A DNA stretch of 64,000 bases from Candidatus Cloacimonas sp. (GTDB lineage Bacteria; Cloacimonadota; Cloacimonadia; Cloacimonadales; Cloacimonadaceae). Both the position numbers and the translations under genes were made by a program. Of the stretch, positions 26,782-36,138 are shown in pieces (within the stretch, counting starts at the first letter, position 1; every line of letters begins with the position of its first letter). The DNA is taken from NCBI GenBank assembly GCA_035403355.1, contig DAONFA010000003.1, forward strand, positions 98,702 through 162,701. Direction: 5' to 3'. The notes under the pieces are model-generated. The model was not told where the DNA came from, made no database searches, and was given only the letters and a program-made list of their open reading frames with translations.

Positions 26782-27969
26782 CTATCTTCTTGTTTTATAT
26801 AAATAAGGCAAATGTAATAATTGCATAAAAAATGGCTTAGGATCCTTAAGATTAGCAACGGCATTTATCCGCCTATATTTTTGTGGTTTAACATATAATC
26901 CTTTAGATTTATAATTCAAAATAGTAGGTATATCAGTTATAATATCCTGCCACGATGCCTTATTACATTCCTTACTTTCAATAGCTTTACCTGTATAATA
27001 ATAAGATATAACACTTTTAAGCAATGGAACACCTGCAACTTGAGTAATTAAATGCCATTTCCAGAATCTTGGATTTACTTCCAAAAATTTATATTCATTT
27101 GATCTTTTATCATACTTAAATTCTATTTCGCAAACACCAGTAAATTTAATTTCATCAATAATCTGGATTGCATATTGTAATAATATTGGTATATTGACAG
27201 TTTCAGCATAGGTAGTGGCATTCCCAAAAAGTGGGGGATGTTGTCTTTTTCTTCGAGCTACAATATAATTATAAATCTTTCCTTCAACACTAAATAAGCC
27301 AACGGAATATTGGTTTTCACTCGATCCCGGAACAATCTCCTGAATCATTAATTCCTCAGCTTTTATTTGTCTGATAGCTTTTTGATATTTATTTTTTAAT
27401 TCATCGTATTGATTACATACTAAAACCTTAGAACCAAAGAAATTGTAAAAATCCTTCATGATTGCCGGTTTTATTATACAGGGAAACATAATTAGAGAAT
27501 GCAAACTTTCTACTTCTTCAAGCGATTTTGGATAATAAGTTTTAGGAATAGGAATACCAAGTTTATCAACCCAGGGGTATGTCTTACATTTATTAAAAAA
27601 AACCGATACTATTTCCCATCTGTCAGTCAATAGATTAAAATATTGGATTAAATTAGCATAATTTTTACTAATTATACGTACATAATAATCATCTGTTGGT
27701 ATAATTAGCCATTTGTAATATTTTTCATCTTTAGCAAGGTTTAATAAATAGCTAAGAATTGAATTATAAGGAACCACATAAGATGATTGACAATATTTAG
27801 AATATTTTGCAATGTTAAAATGGACATAATCTATTACAATGGACATTATACCTATCTCACCTAATTGACGAATAATTCCATAAGCTTGTATATGTCCACC
27901 TAGAATTATAGCTCCCTTGGGGGGAGTTACATTACAATGATTATCAGATATATTTAATTGTTTCATCAT
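26782..27969 (-). CDS. ATP-grasp enzyme
   Basis: A 395-aa ATP-grasp ligase of the carbamoyl-phosphate-synthase large-subunit type. An N-terminal Rossmann-like part (GAIILGGHIQAYGIIRQLG) is followed by the ATP-grasp core with FPCIIKPAIM, MIQEIVPGSSENQYSVG, and the Mg-binding EIEFKYD...KFLEVNPRFW. Such enzymes join a carboxylate to an amine or thiol using ATP, and those in polysaccharide loci often add amino acids to sugars. Only 2 bp separate it from the decarboxylase-like gene, so a shared substrate, such as a seryl or amino-acyl group, is possible. That link is an inference. Confidence 0.8.
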   Translation of the reverse strand: MMKQLNISDNHCNVTPPKGAIILGGHIQAYGIIRQLGEIGIMSIVIDYVHFNIAKYSKYCQSSYVVPYNSILSYLLNLAKDEKYYKWLIIPTDDYYVRIISKNYANLIQYFNLLTDRWEIVSVFFNKCKTYPWVDKLGIPIPKTYYPKSLEEVESLHSLIMFPCIIKPAIMKDFYNFFGSKVLVCNQYDELKNKYQKAIRQIKAEELMIQEIVPGSSENQYSVGLFSVEGKIYNYIVARRKRQHPPLFGNATTYAETVNIPILLQYAIQIIDEIKFTGVCEIEFKYDKRSNEYKFLEVNPRFWKWHLITQVAGVPLLKSVISYYYTGKAIESKECNKASWQDIITDIPTILNYKSKGLYVKPQKYRRINAVANLKDPKPFFMQLLHLPYLYKTRR

Positions 27970-28032
27970 TTAGAAAAATATACCTCCCTTTAAAAGTATA
28001 AATATTATCCTCTATTTTGTATACTACCCTTT

Positions 28033-28568
28033 TTATTGCAATGCAATATGTACTCTATTGGGTCCTTTCTCATTTGCTATTTTTGAAGAAATCTTACATA
28101 TCTCCACTAATAGTAAAGTAAACACTATCAATAATTCATCAATAATATTATATTTATCTTCATAGCTAAAACCGTTTTTTTGATTATAGCTTGGGACATA
28201 CCTGTAGGGTTATAATGATACCTAATCGCAGAATAAACCACCTTATATTTCATTATCTTTGAGTATTCTGATAGAAGAAAATCAAGAGCATCTATTTCAT
28301 CAAAAATTGGCGCTTGCATCATTACGGCTCTTTTACTCAAACTTGATAAAAACCCAGGTTTTACTGTTTCAATGGATCCGGAAAGCATTGCTTTAATTTG
28401 CTTTTCTTCATCAACTGCATAATAAGCAAAGGGCTCATAATTAGGAGTTTCCCAATAAACCTCAAACATATAGGGAGTATGAAAAATTGTCCCATAAGGA
28501 TGTTTATCAACATAGGACAAGCATTGTTCCCTTGATATATCTTTGTTTGTAAGCAGTTTCCATTGCAT
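28033..28568 (-). pseudogene. FemAB-like aminoacyl/acetyltransferase remnant (frameshifted, 3' truncated)
   Basis: The open frame of 146 codons begins like a FemAB/GNAT transferase (MQWKLLTNKDISREQCLSYV, GTIFHTPYMFEVY, YYAVDEEKQIKAML) but is less than half the usual 330-350 aa. After IIKK a run of A bases appears to have shifted the frame: in the neighbouring frame the sequence goes on sensibly as KNGFSYEDKYNIIDELL and ends at 28033-28035. The acceptor-binding half is gone. When intact it would have transferred an acyl or aminoacyl group. Confidence 0.7.
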
Positions 28569-28952
28569 AACTTCTATACTCGCAATTAGATAGGTCTATC
28601 GGAAAGATTGTGTATAATTTCCTTGGATGATTTTATTTTGGAATATGATGTAAGATTCAGGACAATAAACCTCTATCATTCTTTTCCTCTTTCTACTACT
28701 AGCCTTGTTTCATCTATTTTTAGCATTTTGTATCACTTTTTAAGATATTCCCACCGTAGAGCATATTATTTAAGTAGGAGCATTCTTTTATAATCCTGTT
28801 ACATTTCTTTAGCACTTCTCTAACGAAATTAGAGATGTGCTAGATTGTAGTTAGAGGATTATTAGATAATCAGCTAAGTAACAAGTAGTTATAAAATTGA
28901 AATCAACACAGATATAATATGGCTTTTGCATAAGATATCCTTACCCTATCAT
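28569..28952. other. Gene-free A/T-rich stretch
   Basis: No supportable gene, repeat family or structured RNA was recognised in these 384 bp. A 61-codon plus-strand open frame has no family features. It lies between two gene remnants and is probably decayed coding sequence. Confidence 0.5.
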
Positions 28953-29400
28953 TTATAAACTGTTTCCCCTTAGAGTACTATAAATTAACTCTTCATAAAC
29001 TTTAATTATTTTCTTCGCAATATGTTCTGAATCAAAACCTAATCTAAAAAGCTTGTCTCTACCCTTTGTTTTACTTTTAAAATTAAGTGCTTTATTTATT
29101 TTATCAGCAACATCCCTGGGATCATTAGTAGTAATAAAGCACCCCTCTACATCATCCAACAACCATCTAACATCACCTACATTTGTTGATACAATGGGAC
29201 AATTACAAGCTATTGCTACCTTAATAACATTGGGAGAGCCCTCACAGAGAGATGTAGATAATAATAAATCAGATCCATTAAAATATAATGGCATTTCTTT
29301 ATGAGGAACATTATATACGAGTTTTAATTCAACATCTTCTATATTTAAAGCAGCAATTGCTTTTTGGGTTAAAGATAAGTTTTTTTTTCTGTTCTTTTGG
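28953..29400 (-). pseudogene. Glycosyltransferase family 4 C-terminal remnant
   Basis: The frame carries the C-terminal half of a GT-B glycosyltransferase: NLSLTQKAIAALNIEDVEL, NVPHKEMPLYFNGSDLLLST, then the nucleotide-binding LCEGSPNVIKVAIACNCPIVSTNVGDVRWLL. The first ATG (29294) lies well inside the domain; the sequence upstream to about 29400 is still in frame and family-like, then turns into nonsense. The N-terminal domain of about 180 residues is absent, so it is very probably non-functional. Confidence 0.75.
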
Positions 29401-29494
29401 TATTGGACACTACAAGAAAGGCTAAAACAACGAGAATAATGTCTAATAGAAGAAATATATAATGATAACGATTATTTATATTATAAATATAAAA

Positions 29495-30337
29495 TTACTC
29501 TTTGATATTTAAATCGCGCCAATACTCACCTAAAGTCTTAAATATTGCTCCATTAGATTTAAATAAGTTTATTAGATTAATGTAAGTGGATTTATAATAT
29601 GGATAATCTCTTTCAGAAAAGTTATTACTATGCCAATTTAAAACTAAAATTGCATCTTTAATTTCAGTTTTTTCTATTATATCTCTAATTTCTGTATTCC
29701 TATTGTTGTCGTCCATAAAGCAAGAATCCATAATACATAAGGGGAAAACTATAAAATCATCATTAAAAGGTCTAAAAGGAGATATTTTTTCATCTTTGTA
29801 TCCTATCTTTTTGGTGTAACCAAAGCTGGAATCGTATTTAAAACCTGCCTTTTTTTGAATATCCCATGTTTTGTCATTTAAATTAAGATAATGTTGCCTT
29901 ACTCCTAATATATTACATCCTGATATATATTCTAAAAGAATCTTTTCTTCTTTAATAAGTTTTGGTTCTGAATAAGAATTATATGAACTATGTAATCCAA
30001 TTTCCCACCCGTTCTTATCTAAGGTATATATTATATCTCTGACTTTTTTTTCAGTAATCATATATCTACCAAAAGAAAGTTTCCAGTTTGAAGGATGCAA
30101 AATATCAATAGGAATAGACTCATTTAAAAAGAAAAATGTTGACCTAATGTTCAGCGAATCTTCAATTTCCATAATATCTTCAAAATTCCAATAGACATCG
30201 TCAAATTTAGGAATTGATAAAAACTCTTTATAGATATTTTTAAAGTCCCATTTTCTTAGATATCTGAAAGACCTCGTAAGATATTGATAAGTTTTCCTAA
30301 TTCTATCTACATCATGAGTTAAGGCAATTTTAAGCAT
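29495..30337 (-). CDS. Polysaccharide deacetylase-like protein
   Basis: 280 aa with NodB-like features: THDVDR at 7-12 (metal-binding Asp and the catalytic-base position), IRSTFFFL, NGWEIGLHSSYNSY (metal-binding His) and FKYDSSFGYTKKIGYK. In place of the usual RHGRAPY segment it has FRPF. Length and motifs fit DUF7033-type or related deacetylases of polysaccharide loci. It is 3 bp downstream of the AAC(3)-like gene, at the end of a tight five-gene run (33801 down to 29495). A role in modifying an amino sugar fits, but the substrate is unknown. Confidence 0.78.
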   Translation of the reverse strand: MLKIALTHDVDRIRKTYQYLTRSFRYLRKWDFKNIYKEFLSIPKFDDVYWNFEDIMEIEDSLNIRSTFFFLNESIPIDILHPSNWKLSFGRYMITEKKVRDIIYTLDKNGWEIGLHSSYNSYSEPKLIKEEKILLEYISGCNILGVRQHYLNLNDKTWDIQKKAGFKYDSSFGYTKKIGYKDEKISPFRPFNDDFIVFPLCIMDSCFMDDNNRNTEIRDIIEKTEIKDAILVLNWHSNNFSERDYPYYKSTYINLINLFKSNGAIFKTLGEYWRDLNIKE

Positions 30338-30340
30338 CGT

Positions 30341-31243
30341 TCATTTTGGAAATTTGGCAGAGTATAAATATAAACCTATTAACTTAATAATATTTTTATA
30401 CTTCTTCTCTTTTATACAATTACTAATAAATTTTAGTAATTTCTTTTCCGAAAAATCCCAGCTTATTCTGCAATCTACACAACATGGATCATTACAAAAA
30501 AAAGCTTTATGATTTTTAGAAAATAATTCAATTTCATATTCCAAAGTTCTTTTCATATCAGTAATCAAACTTTGGGCTTCGCCTACAATACCCTCAGAAA
30601 CTATACAACCATTTTCTTTATATATATTCATAAGGTTATTAAACCCCTTAGCACAACCACCAGCCCAATTTAACATAAAAACTTTTTCCTTTCCTTTTTC
30701 ATCTATATATTTTACCCCAGATTTTATTCTTCTTTGTCTTAATCTTAAACTAGTTATTGCTACATGTGTAGTACCAACACCTACAACTTTATTCAATCCC
30801 CCTACCCTTAGATTTTTTCCATTTAATTCTGCCAATTCCTTCAGTACATTATATGGCATAGAATCAGGAGTATGTCTTTCAGTTAAATATTTAGCATATT
30901 TACCTATGGCTACAAACTTTTGAATGGGATGAGTGCTTCTATAACTATCTGCCCTTTTTAACATTTCATTTGCTATTGCGCCGGCATAGGAAGTAGTTTT
31001 TTGTGTAACCAATGCTTTCTCCCCCATTAATCTGGGAAAATAAAAACTATTAACAAAAGATTCAGCAACAATAGTACCTTCCCTTCCTATTACATCTAAT
31101 AAAGCATTAACAACTGTGCTTGCTCCTCCTTCTACATGACCTATAGATTTTAAAGAAATTTTAAGATTTAAATTATCTCCCTTCTTTATACCTAATTTGT
31201 CAAAATCCCTACATAAATCATAATAATTTATATTTTCCATCAT
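30341..31243 (-). CDS. AAC(3)-family N-acyltransferase-like protein
   Basis: A 300-aa relative of aminoglycoside 3-N-acetyltransferases (Antibiotic_NAT family). Visible features are GIKKGDNLNLKISLKSIGHVEGGASTVVNALLDVIGREGTIV, SFVNSFYFPR, and RSTHPIQKFVAIGKYA with the conserved S-T-H-P. In sugar loci these enzymes move an acyl group from CoA to a sugar amine rather than conferring antibiotic resistance. The C-terminal extension with CNDPCCVDCRISW is unusual. It follows the CitE-like gene by 16 bp, so the CitE/MaoC products may be its acyl donor. Confidence 0.8.
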   Translation of the reverse strand: MMENINYYDLCRDFDKLGIKKGDNLNLKISLKSIGHVEGGASTVVNALLDVIGREGTIVAESFVNSFYFPRLMGEKALVTQKTTSYAGAIANEMLKRADSYRSTHPIQKFVAIGKYAKYLTERHTPDSMPYNVLKELAELNGKNLRVGGLNKVVGVGTTHVAITSLRLRQRRIKSGVKYIDEKGKEKVFMLNWAGGCAKGFNNLMNIYKENGCIVSEGIVGEAQSLITDMKRTLEYEIELFSKNHKAFFCNDPCCVDCRISWDFSEKKLLKFISNCIKEKKYKNIIKLIGLYLYSAKFPK

Positions 31244-31259
31244 TCTTAACCTCCTTAAA

Positions 31260-32153
31260 CTAAAAATAAGTGTTGTTCTTATTTATTAAATTCCATTTTT
31301 CTATAACTTTTTTTGCAGCAATCACAAGAGGTGGACCTATAAATTTCCCATCCTTAATTGCTACACCTTTATCTTCTTTCTGAGATTCTTCAAATAATTT
31401 TAGCATTTCTATAGCATTTTTATATTCTTCCTCAGTAGGAGAAAAATATTTATGTACAAGTTCAATTTCTTTAGGATGTAAAACAAGCATTCCTTCAAAA
31501 CCTAAATTCCTTGCAAGAATAAGATTTTTTTCTAAATCTTCTAAGTCATGGACATTTATATGAACAGTATCAATTGGTATAATTCCATTCGCTCTTGCGG
31601 CAAGAGCTATAAGTGCACGAGGAACATATATACTTTGACCATCCTTATCGTGAAGACCTTCCAAATCACTTACAAAATCTTCGCAACCAAATGAAATTGC
31701 AATCACCCTACTAGACGCCTGACAGATATCTTGGGCATTTAATACTGCACCGGATGTTTCTATTAAGGGAATAATTTTAAAAGTTCCAATAGGTAATTTC
31801 TTTTCATATTCTATAGTTTCTAATAGTTTATCAAAAAAATATATATCTTCCCCTTTCTTTGCTTTCGGATACATAAAACCATCTATCCCATCTATAGTTA
31901 ATGAATATAAATCTTGAAGTAAAAATCCACTTTCTCTATCGTTAATCCTTGGAAAGATATGATAATTTTTAAATCTACCCTCTGATACCCAAGTTAGAAT
32001 AGTTTTCCTTGCTAAAGCTTTGTTATATTTCGGTTGAACAGAATCTTCCAAATCTAATAATAAAACGTCTGCTTGAGATTTTGCAGCACTAGCAAGTAAT
32101 TTTTCATTATGGCCTGGAACGAACATCAAACTTCGCATTAAAATTTTATCCAT
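31260..32153 (-). CDS. CitE-like CoA ester lyase (HpcH/HpaI family)
   Basis: 297 aa. Family marks are RSLMFVPGHNEKLLASAAKS, LLLDLEDSVQPKYNKALAR, FPRINDR, IPLIETSGAVLNAQDI, ISFGCEDFVSDLEG and GFEGMLVLHPKEIE. Relatives are citrate lyase beta subunits, malyl-CoA and beta-methylmalyl-CoA lyases and (S)-citramalyl-CoA lyases. No citrate lyase alpha or gamma subunit is nearby, so a free-standing CoA-ester lyase or aldolase is likelier. It directly follows the MaoC-like gene (stop and start touching at 32153/32154). Together they suggest making or breaking a hydroxyacyl-CoA. Confidence 0.83.
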   Translation of the reverse strand: MDKILMRSLMFVPGHNEKLLASAAKSQADVLLLDLEDSVQPKYNKALARKTILTWVSEGRFKNYHIFPRINDRESGFLLQDLYSLTIDGIDGFMYPKAKKGEDIYFFDKLLETIEYEKKLPIGTFKIIPLIETSGAVLNAQDICQASSRVIAISFGCEDFVSDLEGLHDKDGQSIYVPRALIALAARANGIIPIDTVHINVHDLEDLEKNLILARNLGFEGMLVLHPKEIELVHKYFSPTEEEYKNAIEMLKLFEESQKEDKGVAIKDGKFIGPPLVIAAKKVIEKWNLINKNNTYF

Positions 32154-32615
32154 TTATTTTCTCCTTTTAGGTACTAGCACCCTTCTTCTAAATTTTAGCA
32201 CAGCTATATTATCTTGATTAAAAGCTGTAGTTTCAACATAAATAATGCCTCTATCGGGCTTTGATTTTGATTCTCTTATATCTAAAATTTCTGTTTGAGC
32301 ATGTATTGTATCATTAATAAATACTGGAAAAAGATGCTCAATTTTTTCATATTCCAAATTTGCTATAGATTTACCACTAATATCAGGAACTGTAAAACCT
32401 ACTACAAGACTAAAAACGAGTGTTCCAACAACAACAGTTTTCCCATGTTGGCTTTTCTGAGCAAAAACTATATTAGTATGTAAAGGATGAAGATTCATCG
32501 TTAACAAACAAAAAAGGTTATTGTCAGATTCAAAAATCGTTTTAGTCATTGAATGGTAAATAATCTCACCAACTGTAAACTCTTCTAAATATCTTCCAAT
32601 TTCAAAATTTTCCAT
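32154..32615 (-). CDS. MaoC-like acyl-CoA dehydratase/hydratase
   Basis: 153 aa from the ATG at 32615, chosen because GGAGGATTATA lies just upstream; a longer frame to 32648 runs back into the preceding gene. The hot-dog fold motif is visible: FTVGEIIYHSMTKTIFESDNNLFCLLTMNLHPLHTN (the D/N..H active-site region) and VVVGTLVFSLVVGF. This subgroup includes mesaconyl-CoA hydratase-type enzymes. It overlaps the upstream gene end by 14 bp and abuts the CitE-like gene. With that gene it would interconvert hydroxyacyl- and enoyl-CoA. Confidence 0.82.
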   Translation of the reverse strand: MENFEIGRYLEEFTVGEIIYHSMTKTIFESDNNLFCLLTMNLHPLHTNIVFAQKSQHGKTVVVGTLVFSLVVGFTVPDISGKSIANLEYEKIEHLFPVFINDTIHAQTEILDIRESKSKPDRGIIYVETTAFNQDNIAVLKFRRRVLVPKRRK

Positions 32616-33801
32616 TATAATCCTCCATTTTTTGTAAACATTCGGCAAAAGCTAAACACATCCAGGCTTGTCCCCATCTAATATAAGGAATTTTATTCTT
32701 AATTAAAGGATAAGAATGTGTATAGAAAAAACCCTTTTTATCTTGCATATTATTAATAGTCCAAATGAAAATTTCTTCGGCTTGCTTTAAAGAATCATTA
32801 AAAATATTAGATAATTTAGAAAAACAAATAATTCCCATTGCTTGATTATGAATATCTATAGGATATTTCTTTGGATAACGCCAATAAGATTTACCTCGAT
32901 AGAATAAACTCTTATAAAAAATATATCCTTTTTGTAAAGCTCCTATAACTTCATCTCTATGGTCATTGCATAAAATCATATAATCATATAAAGAACAAAG
33001 AATAAATCCCTGATGAAAATCATATTGATGTCTTTCCTGACCATTCTCAGAAATACTATATTCCCAGCGCCCATCAGATTTCTGATTTTTTATGGTAAAA
33101 TTAACACATTTTTTTGCGATATATTTATATTCTTCATTATCTGTTAGTTTATATAATTTAGAATAAAATTCGGCAACATGCATATTTGCATTAAAAACAA
33201 TATCTTTTCTATGTTGAGTATAACTATAACACAGACCATAATTAGTTTTGGTTACTGGTATTTTATTATTCAAAAAATTACTAATCCCTATTAATAAATT
33301 TAAAATCTCAGGATCTTTTGTGTTTATATAATATTCATATAAAGCTTCTCCCATAAAGCAATTTAGAACTGAAGAAGGATCATTTTTTGATCTTTCTTCT
33401 TGAATATTTGATAAAGGAAAATTCATAGCCCAACAAATTGTATCATTTAAATTAATTTTATTATTTTTAATCCAGAATAATTGTTTCTCTATCCCTCTAT
33501 TCAATAAACCATAAATAGATGATAACTCTGGAATCCGCATTAACTTAGAATAAGCATTTAAAAAAAGTGCTATACCCTTAGGTGAATAATCTTTTTTTAA
33601 TCCGATAAGAGGTCTAATATTAATTGGAAGATATTTATTGATTTGAAGTGCGATATATTTGATATAAATAGACTTTACATAAGAAAAAATTGGTGCATTT
33701 AATGTATCATAGGGATCATAACCTTTATATCCTTCGGAATCAATCCAGTAAAGTAATTTGTTTAAATCTTCTATTATATTAATTTGTTCATTAATATACA
33801 T
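32602..33801 (-). CDS. Probable alpha/alpha-toroid protein of unknown function
   Basis: A 399-aa soluble protein of repeated helical hairpins (KYIAKKCVNFTIKNQKSDGRW, MHVAEFYSKLYKLTDNEEYK, QAMGIICFSKLSN), which suggests an (alpha/alpha)6 barrel like that of polysaccharide lyases or unsaturated glucuronyl hydrolases. Conserved-looking acidic and aromatic stretches are RHQYDFHQGFILCSLYDY and YIRWGQAWMCLAF. No family was confidently recognised. It overlaps the MaoC-like gene by 14 bp and follows the truncated glycosyltransferase by 4 bp, so it belongs to the same transcript. Confidence 0.6.
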   Translation of the reverse strand: MYINEQINIIEDLNKLLYWIDSEGYKGYDPYDTLNAPIFSYVKSIYIKYIALQINKYLPINIRPLIGLKKDYSPKGIALFLNAYSKLMRIPELSSIYGLLNRGIEKQLFWIKNNKINLNDTICWAMNFPLSNIQEERSKNDPSSVLNCFMGEALYEYYINTKDPEILNLLIGISNFLNNKIPVTKTNYGLCYSYTQHRKDIVFNANMHVAEFYSKLYKLTDNEEYKYIAKKCVNFTIKNQKSDGRWEYSISENGQERHQYDFHQGFILCSLYDYMILCNDHRDEVIGALQKGYIFYKSLFYRGKSYWRYPKKYPIDIHNQAMGIICFSKLSNIFNDSLKQAEEIFIWTINNMQDKKGFFYTHSYPLIKNKIPYIRWGQAWMCLAFAECLQKMEDYNGKF

Positions 33802-33805
33802 AATT

Positions 33806-34390
33806 TTATAATGAATAATTATATATGTTTTTTTTATAAATTGCTTCTAGTCTTGATACGACTTGTTTTGAATAAAAATAAGTAGCTTTATTAAAATTAA
33901 TATAAGATATATTTAAATATAAATTCTCGATAGCTAAGTACAAACTATTAATATCTTTACATCTAACTAAAATACCATTTTCTTTGTCCCTGATAATATC
34001 TGATAAACCACCTATCTCTGAACAAATAATTGGTAATCCAAAAGCCATAGCCTCTAATACAGAAAGAGGCATACATTCGGTATATGAAGGTAAAACATAA
34101 ATAGAACTTTTTTTATATATATCAGTCTTTATTCCCCCAGTAACATATCCAACCATTTTTATTCTATCATCATTATTTATTATATTATTAATAGCCTTTA
34201 TTTGTGAACCATCTCCTGCGATTATTAGATAAACATCATTATAATTTCTTTTGATTAATTTAAAAGCTTCAATTAATTCATAAATAACCTTTTCTTTCTC
34301 TATCCGTGCTAAATACAAAGTTATAAAAGGAATTTTTTTCCTATCCTCTATCACTGAATTAATATAGAAATTTTTTATAAGATTTTTCAT
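33806..34390 (-). pseudogene. Glycosyltransferase family 4, C-terminal part only
   Basis: A 194-codon frame with the C-terminal GT-B domain: TLYLARIEKEKVIYELIEAF, YLIIAGDGSQIKAI, and the donor-binding YVLPSYTECMPLSVLEAMAFGLPIICSEIGGL. The N-terminal acceptor domain (about 170 residues) is missing. An IS630 end lies only 18 bp upstream of its first ATG, so the truncation is probably linked to that insertion. Extending the frame across the insertion site meets a TAG, so the lost half is not simply on the other side of the element. Confidence 0.72.
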
Positions 34391-34433
34391 TAACCACAGT
34401 TGTTTCTAGTGTCATGTCAAGAATAATTTATCG

Positions 34434-36127
34434 TTGGCATTCCCATATTTTTCATCGGAACCTTATTTTCATTTGATGCTGGTCGATACGTTCGGCTAAG
34501 CTTAGTTTTCGTTTATACTGAATAATAAAGTTAATGCATACTGTAATAACTTCAGCTATTCTGTAATATATGAATTCTTTAGGTATAGATAAATCTTCTT
34601 TTTTGTAGTGTAGTATTTTGGGGAATCCCAGGGCGATTTTTTCAATATACTTTTTAGATACATAAATGAAGAACAATGCTAAAGCCATGAAAGCATTAAG
34701 ATTTTTCATACCTTGATAGCTACCCAATCTCATGGTTTCCCATTTCATACTTTGCTTCATTTGGCGATGAACTTCTTCTATTGCCCAACGCTTTTTATAA
34801 ACAGCTATTGCTTTCGCAACCAGTTCCAAATCAAACCTATCCTGGCTGGCAAAATCACATAATAGATAAAAATCGTTTCCTCTTTGAAAACCTTTTCTAA
34901 AGATCCGCGAGACAACCAAACTGATCTCAACCGTATTTGATTTTTTACTGGGATGGTCATCGGTTCTGACATTAATTCTTCTGGTACCGCATTTAAATAC
35001 TTCGTTATCTTTGCAGCCAAGCAATTCATAGTTGAACTCCATTTCGCTTACGATTTTGTTAAAATTGATTTCTTCAAATCCTTCTTTAACAGCTCGATTA
35101 CCCTTGCCACGAATGACAAATTGAATCCCATTATTACTTAAAAACTCTATTAGCTTACGATCATCAAATCCTCTATCAAACACATATGTGCCTTTACCGT
35201 TAAAGAACAACTCCATATTGATAATTGCATCTTGCATAATCTGTTTAGCTGAGTCAGATTCCAAATCGGGTGCAATTAAACGACTAAAGACTGGTAAGAG
35301 CATGTAGGAATCTTTGTTGGGCGTATAGGCTACAATGTTGATTAATAGATACCCATTGGTACTTTTACCTTCGCTACCATTATAAATCTTCTGTAAACCT
35401 TCCATCTTTTTGGCATAGGGTTTTGCAATGTCACTTTCATCCACGATAAAGATGGTTTCATCTGTAATATAGGGTTTTGCTAACTTTAACAGCGTTTCAT
35501 CAATGTGCTCAACATAGTCGTTTTGGCCCAAATTCCGATATAAACGCTCAGAAGTAGATTTGGTAGATACATTGTCCTGGATAAATTTTGAGATATTGTG
35601 TATAGAGGGTGATCCAGTTCCGCATAATCCCATAAGTATATCTTTTATGAATTTTTGTTTGGGTTTAGATAGTCCTTCTGCTGCTTTTTTACAGAAGCAA
35701 GATAATTTCCCTTGCACGAATTCGGTGGTTTCATTCTGTATTATTACCATGGTGGTCTCCTTATTTTTAATTGATTCCATAATTGTGAGACCGCCATTTT
35801 TGTAAAGCTTTTAATATCAGTTTATTACAATAGTTATATGTCCAGATTTTGACTTATCCACAGGGCTAATTCAGCGTTAGTTGAACTATTTTTAAAATTT
35901 AGACACAAAGTTCGTCTCACCCCCGAGAAAATGCTTCTATTAAAGTATTATGGGCTTTAAAGGGCATAAAATTCTCGATCGGCAATTTTGGTTACGAAAA
36001 GTTTTGTGGAAAAATCCCATTTTTCAATTAATAACAAAAATTAATACCTTGGACATCTACACAACCTATATATATACACAACAGTGTGTTATAACTTGTC
36101 CACATCACTTTTTTGTGGGAATGCCTT
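34434..36127 (-). mobile_element. IS4-family insertion sequence, apparently intact
   Basis: About 1,694 bp bounded by imperfect terminal repeats GGCATTCCCA (34436) and TGGGAATGCC (ending 36125). The 10-bp direct repeat TAATTTATCG flanks it on both sides (34424-34433 and 36128-36137), which fits the 10-12-bp target duplications of many IS4-family elements. It landed in the IS630 element, just 2 bp beyond that transposase stop codon. Outer base pairs differ between the ends, so the exact boundary may be off by 2 bp. Confidence 0.8.
34452..35780 (-). CDS. IS4-family transposase
   Basis: A 442-aa DDE transposase. Acidic residues appear in FIVDESDIAKPYAKK and GTYVFDRGFDDRK, and the IS4 Y-R-E-K signature is in YKKRWAIEEVHRQMKQSMKWE. 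The N-terminal DNA-binding region precedes residue 120. Length and motifs are complete and no frameshift is seen, so the element may be active. It is transcribed in the same direction as the surrounding glycan genes. Confidence 0.92.
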   Translation of the reverse strand: MESIKNKETTMVIIQNETTEFVQGKLSCFCKKAAEGLSKPKQKFIKDILMGLCGTGSPSIHNISKFIQDNVSTKSTSERLYRNLGQNDYVEHIDETLLKLAKPYITDETIFIVDESDIAKPYAKKMEGLQKIYNGSEGKSTNGYLLINIVAYTPNKDSYMLLPVFSRLIAPDLESDSAKQIMQDAIINMELFFNGKGTYVFDRGFDDRKLIEFLSNNGIQFVIRGKGNRAVKEGFEEINFNKIVSEMEFNYELLGCKDNEVFKCGTRRINVRTDDHPSKKSNTVEISLVVSRIFRKGFQRGNDFYLLCDFASQDRFDLELVAKAIAVYKKRWAIEEVHRQMKQSMKWETMRLGSYQGMKNLNAFMALALFFIYVSKKYIEKIALGFPKILHYKKEDLSIPKEFIYYRIAEVITVCINFIIQYKRKLSLAERIDQHQMKIRFR

Positions 36128-36138
36128 TAATTTATCGA

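Noticed and set aside
34805..35029. Extra minus-strand frame within the IS4 transposase (possible frameshift product)
   Set aside because: The main transposase frame is complete and continuous, so no programmed frameshift is needed.
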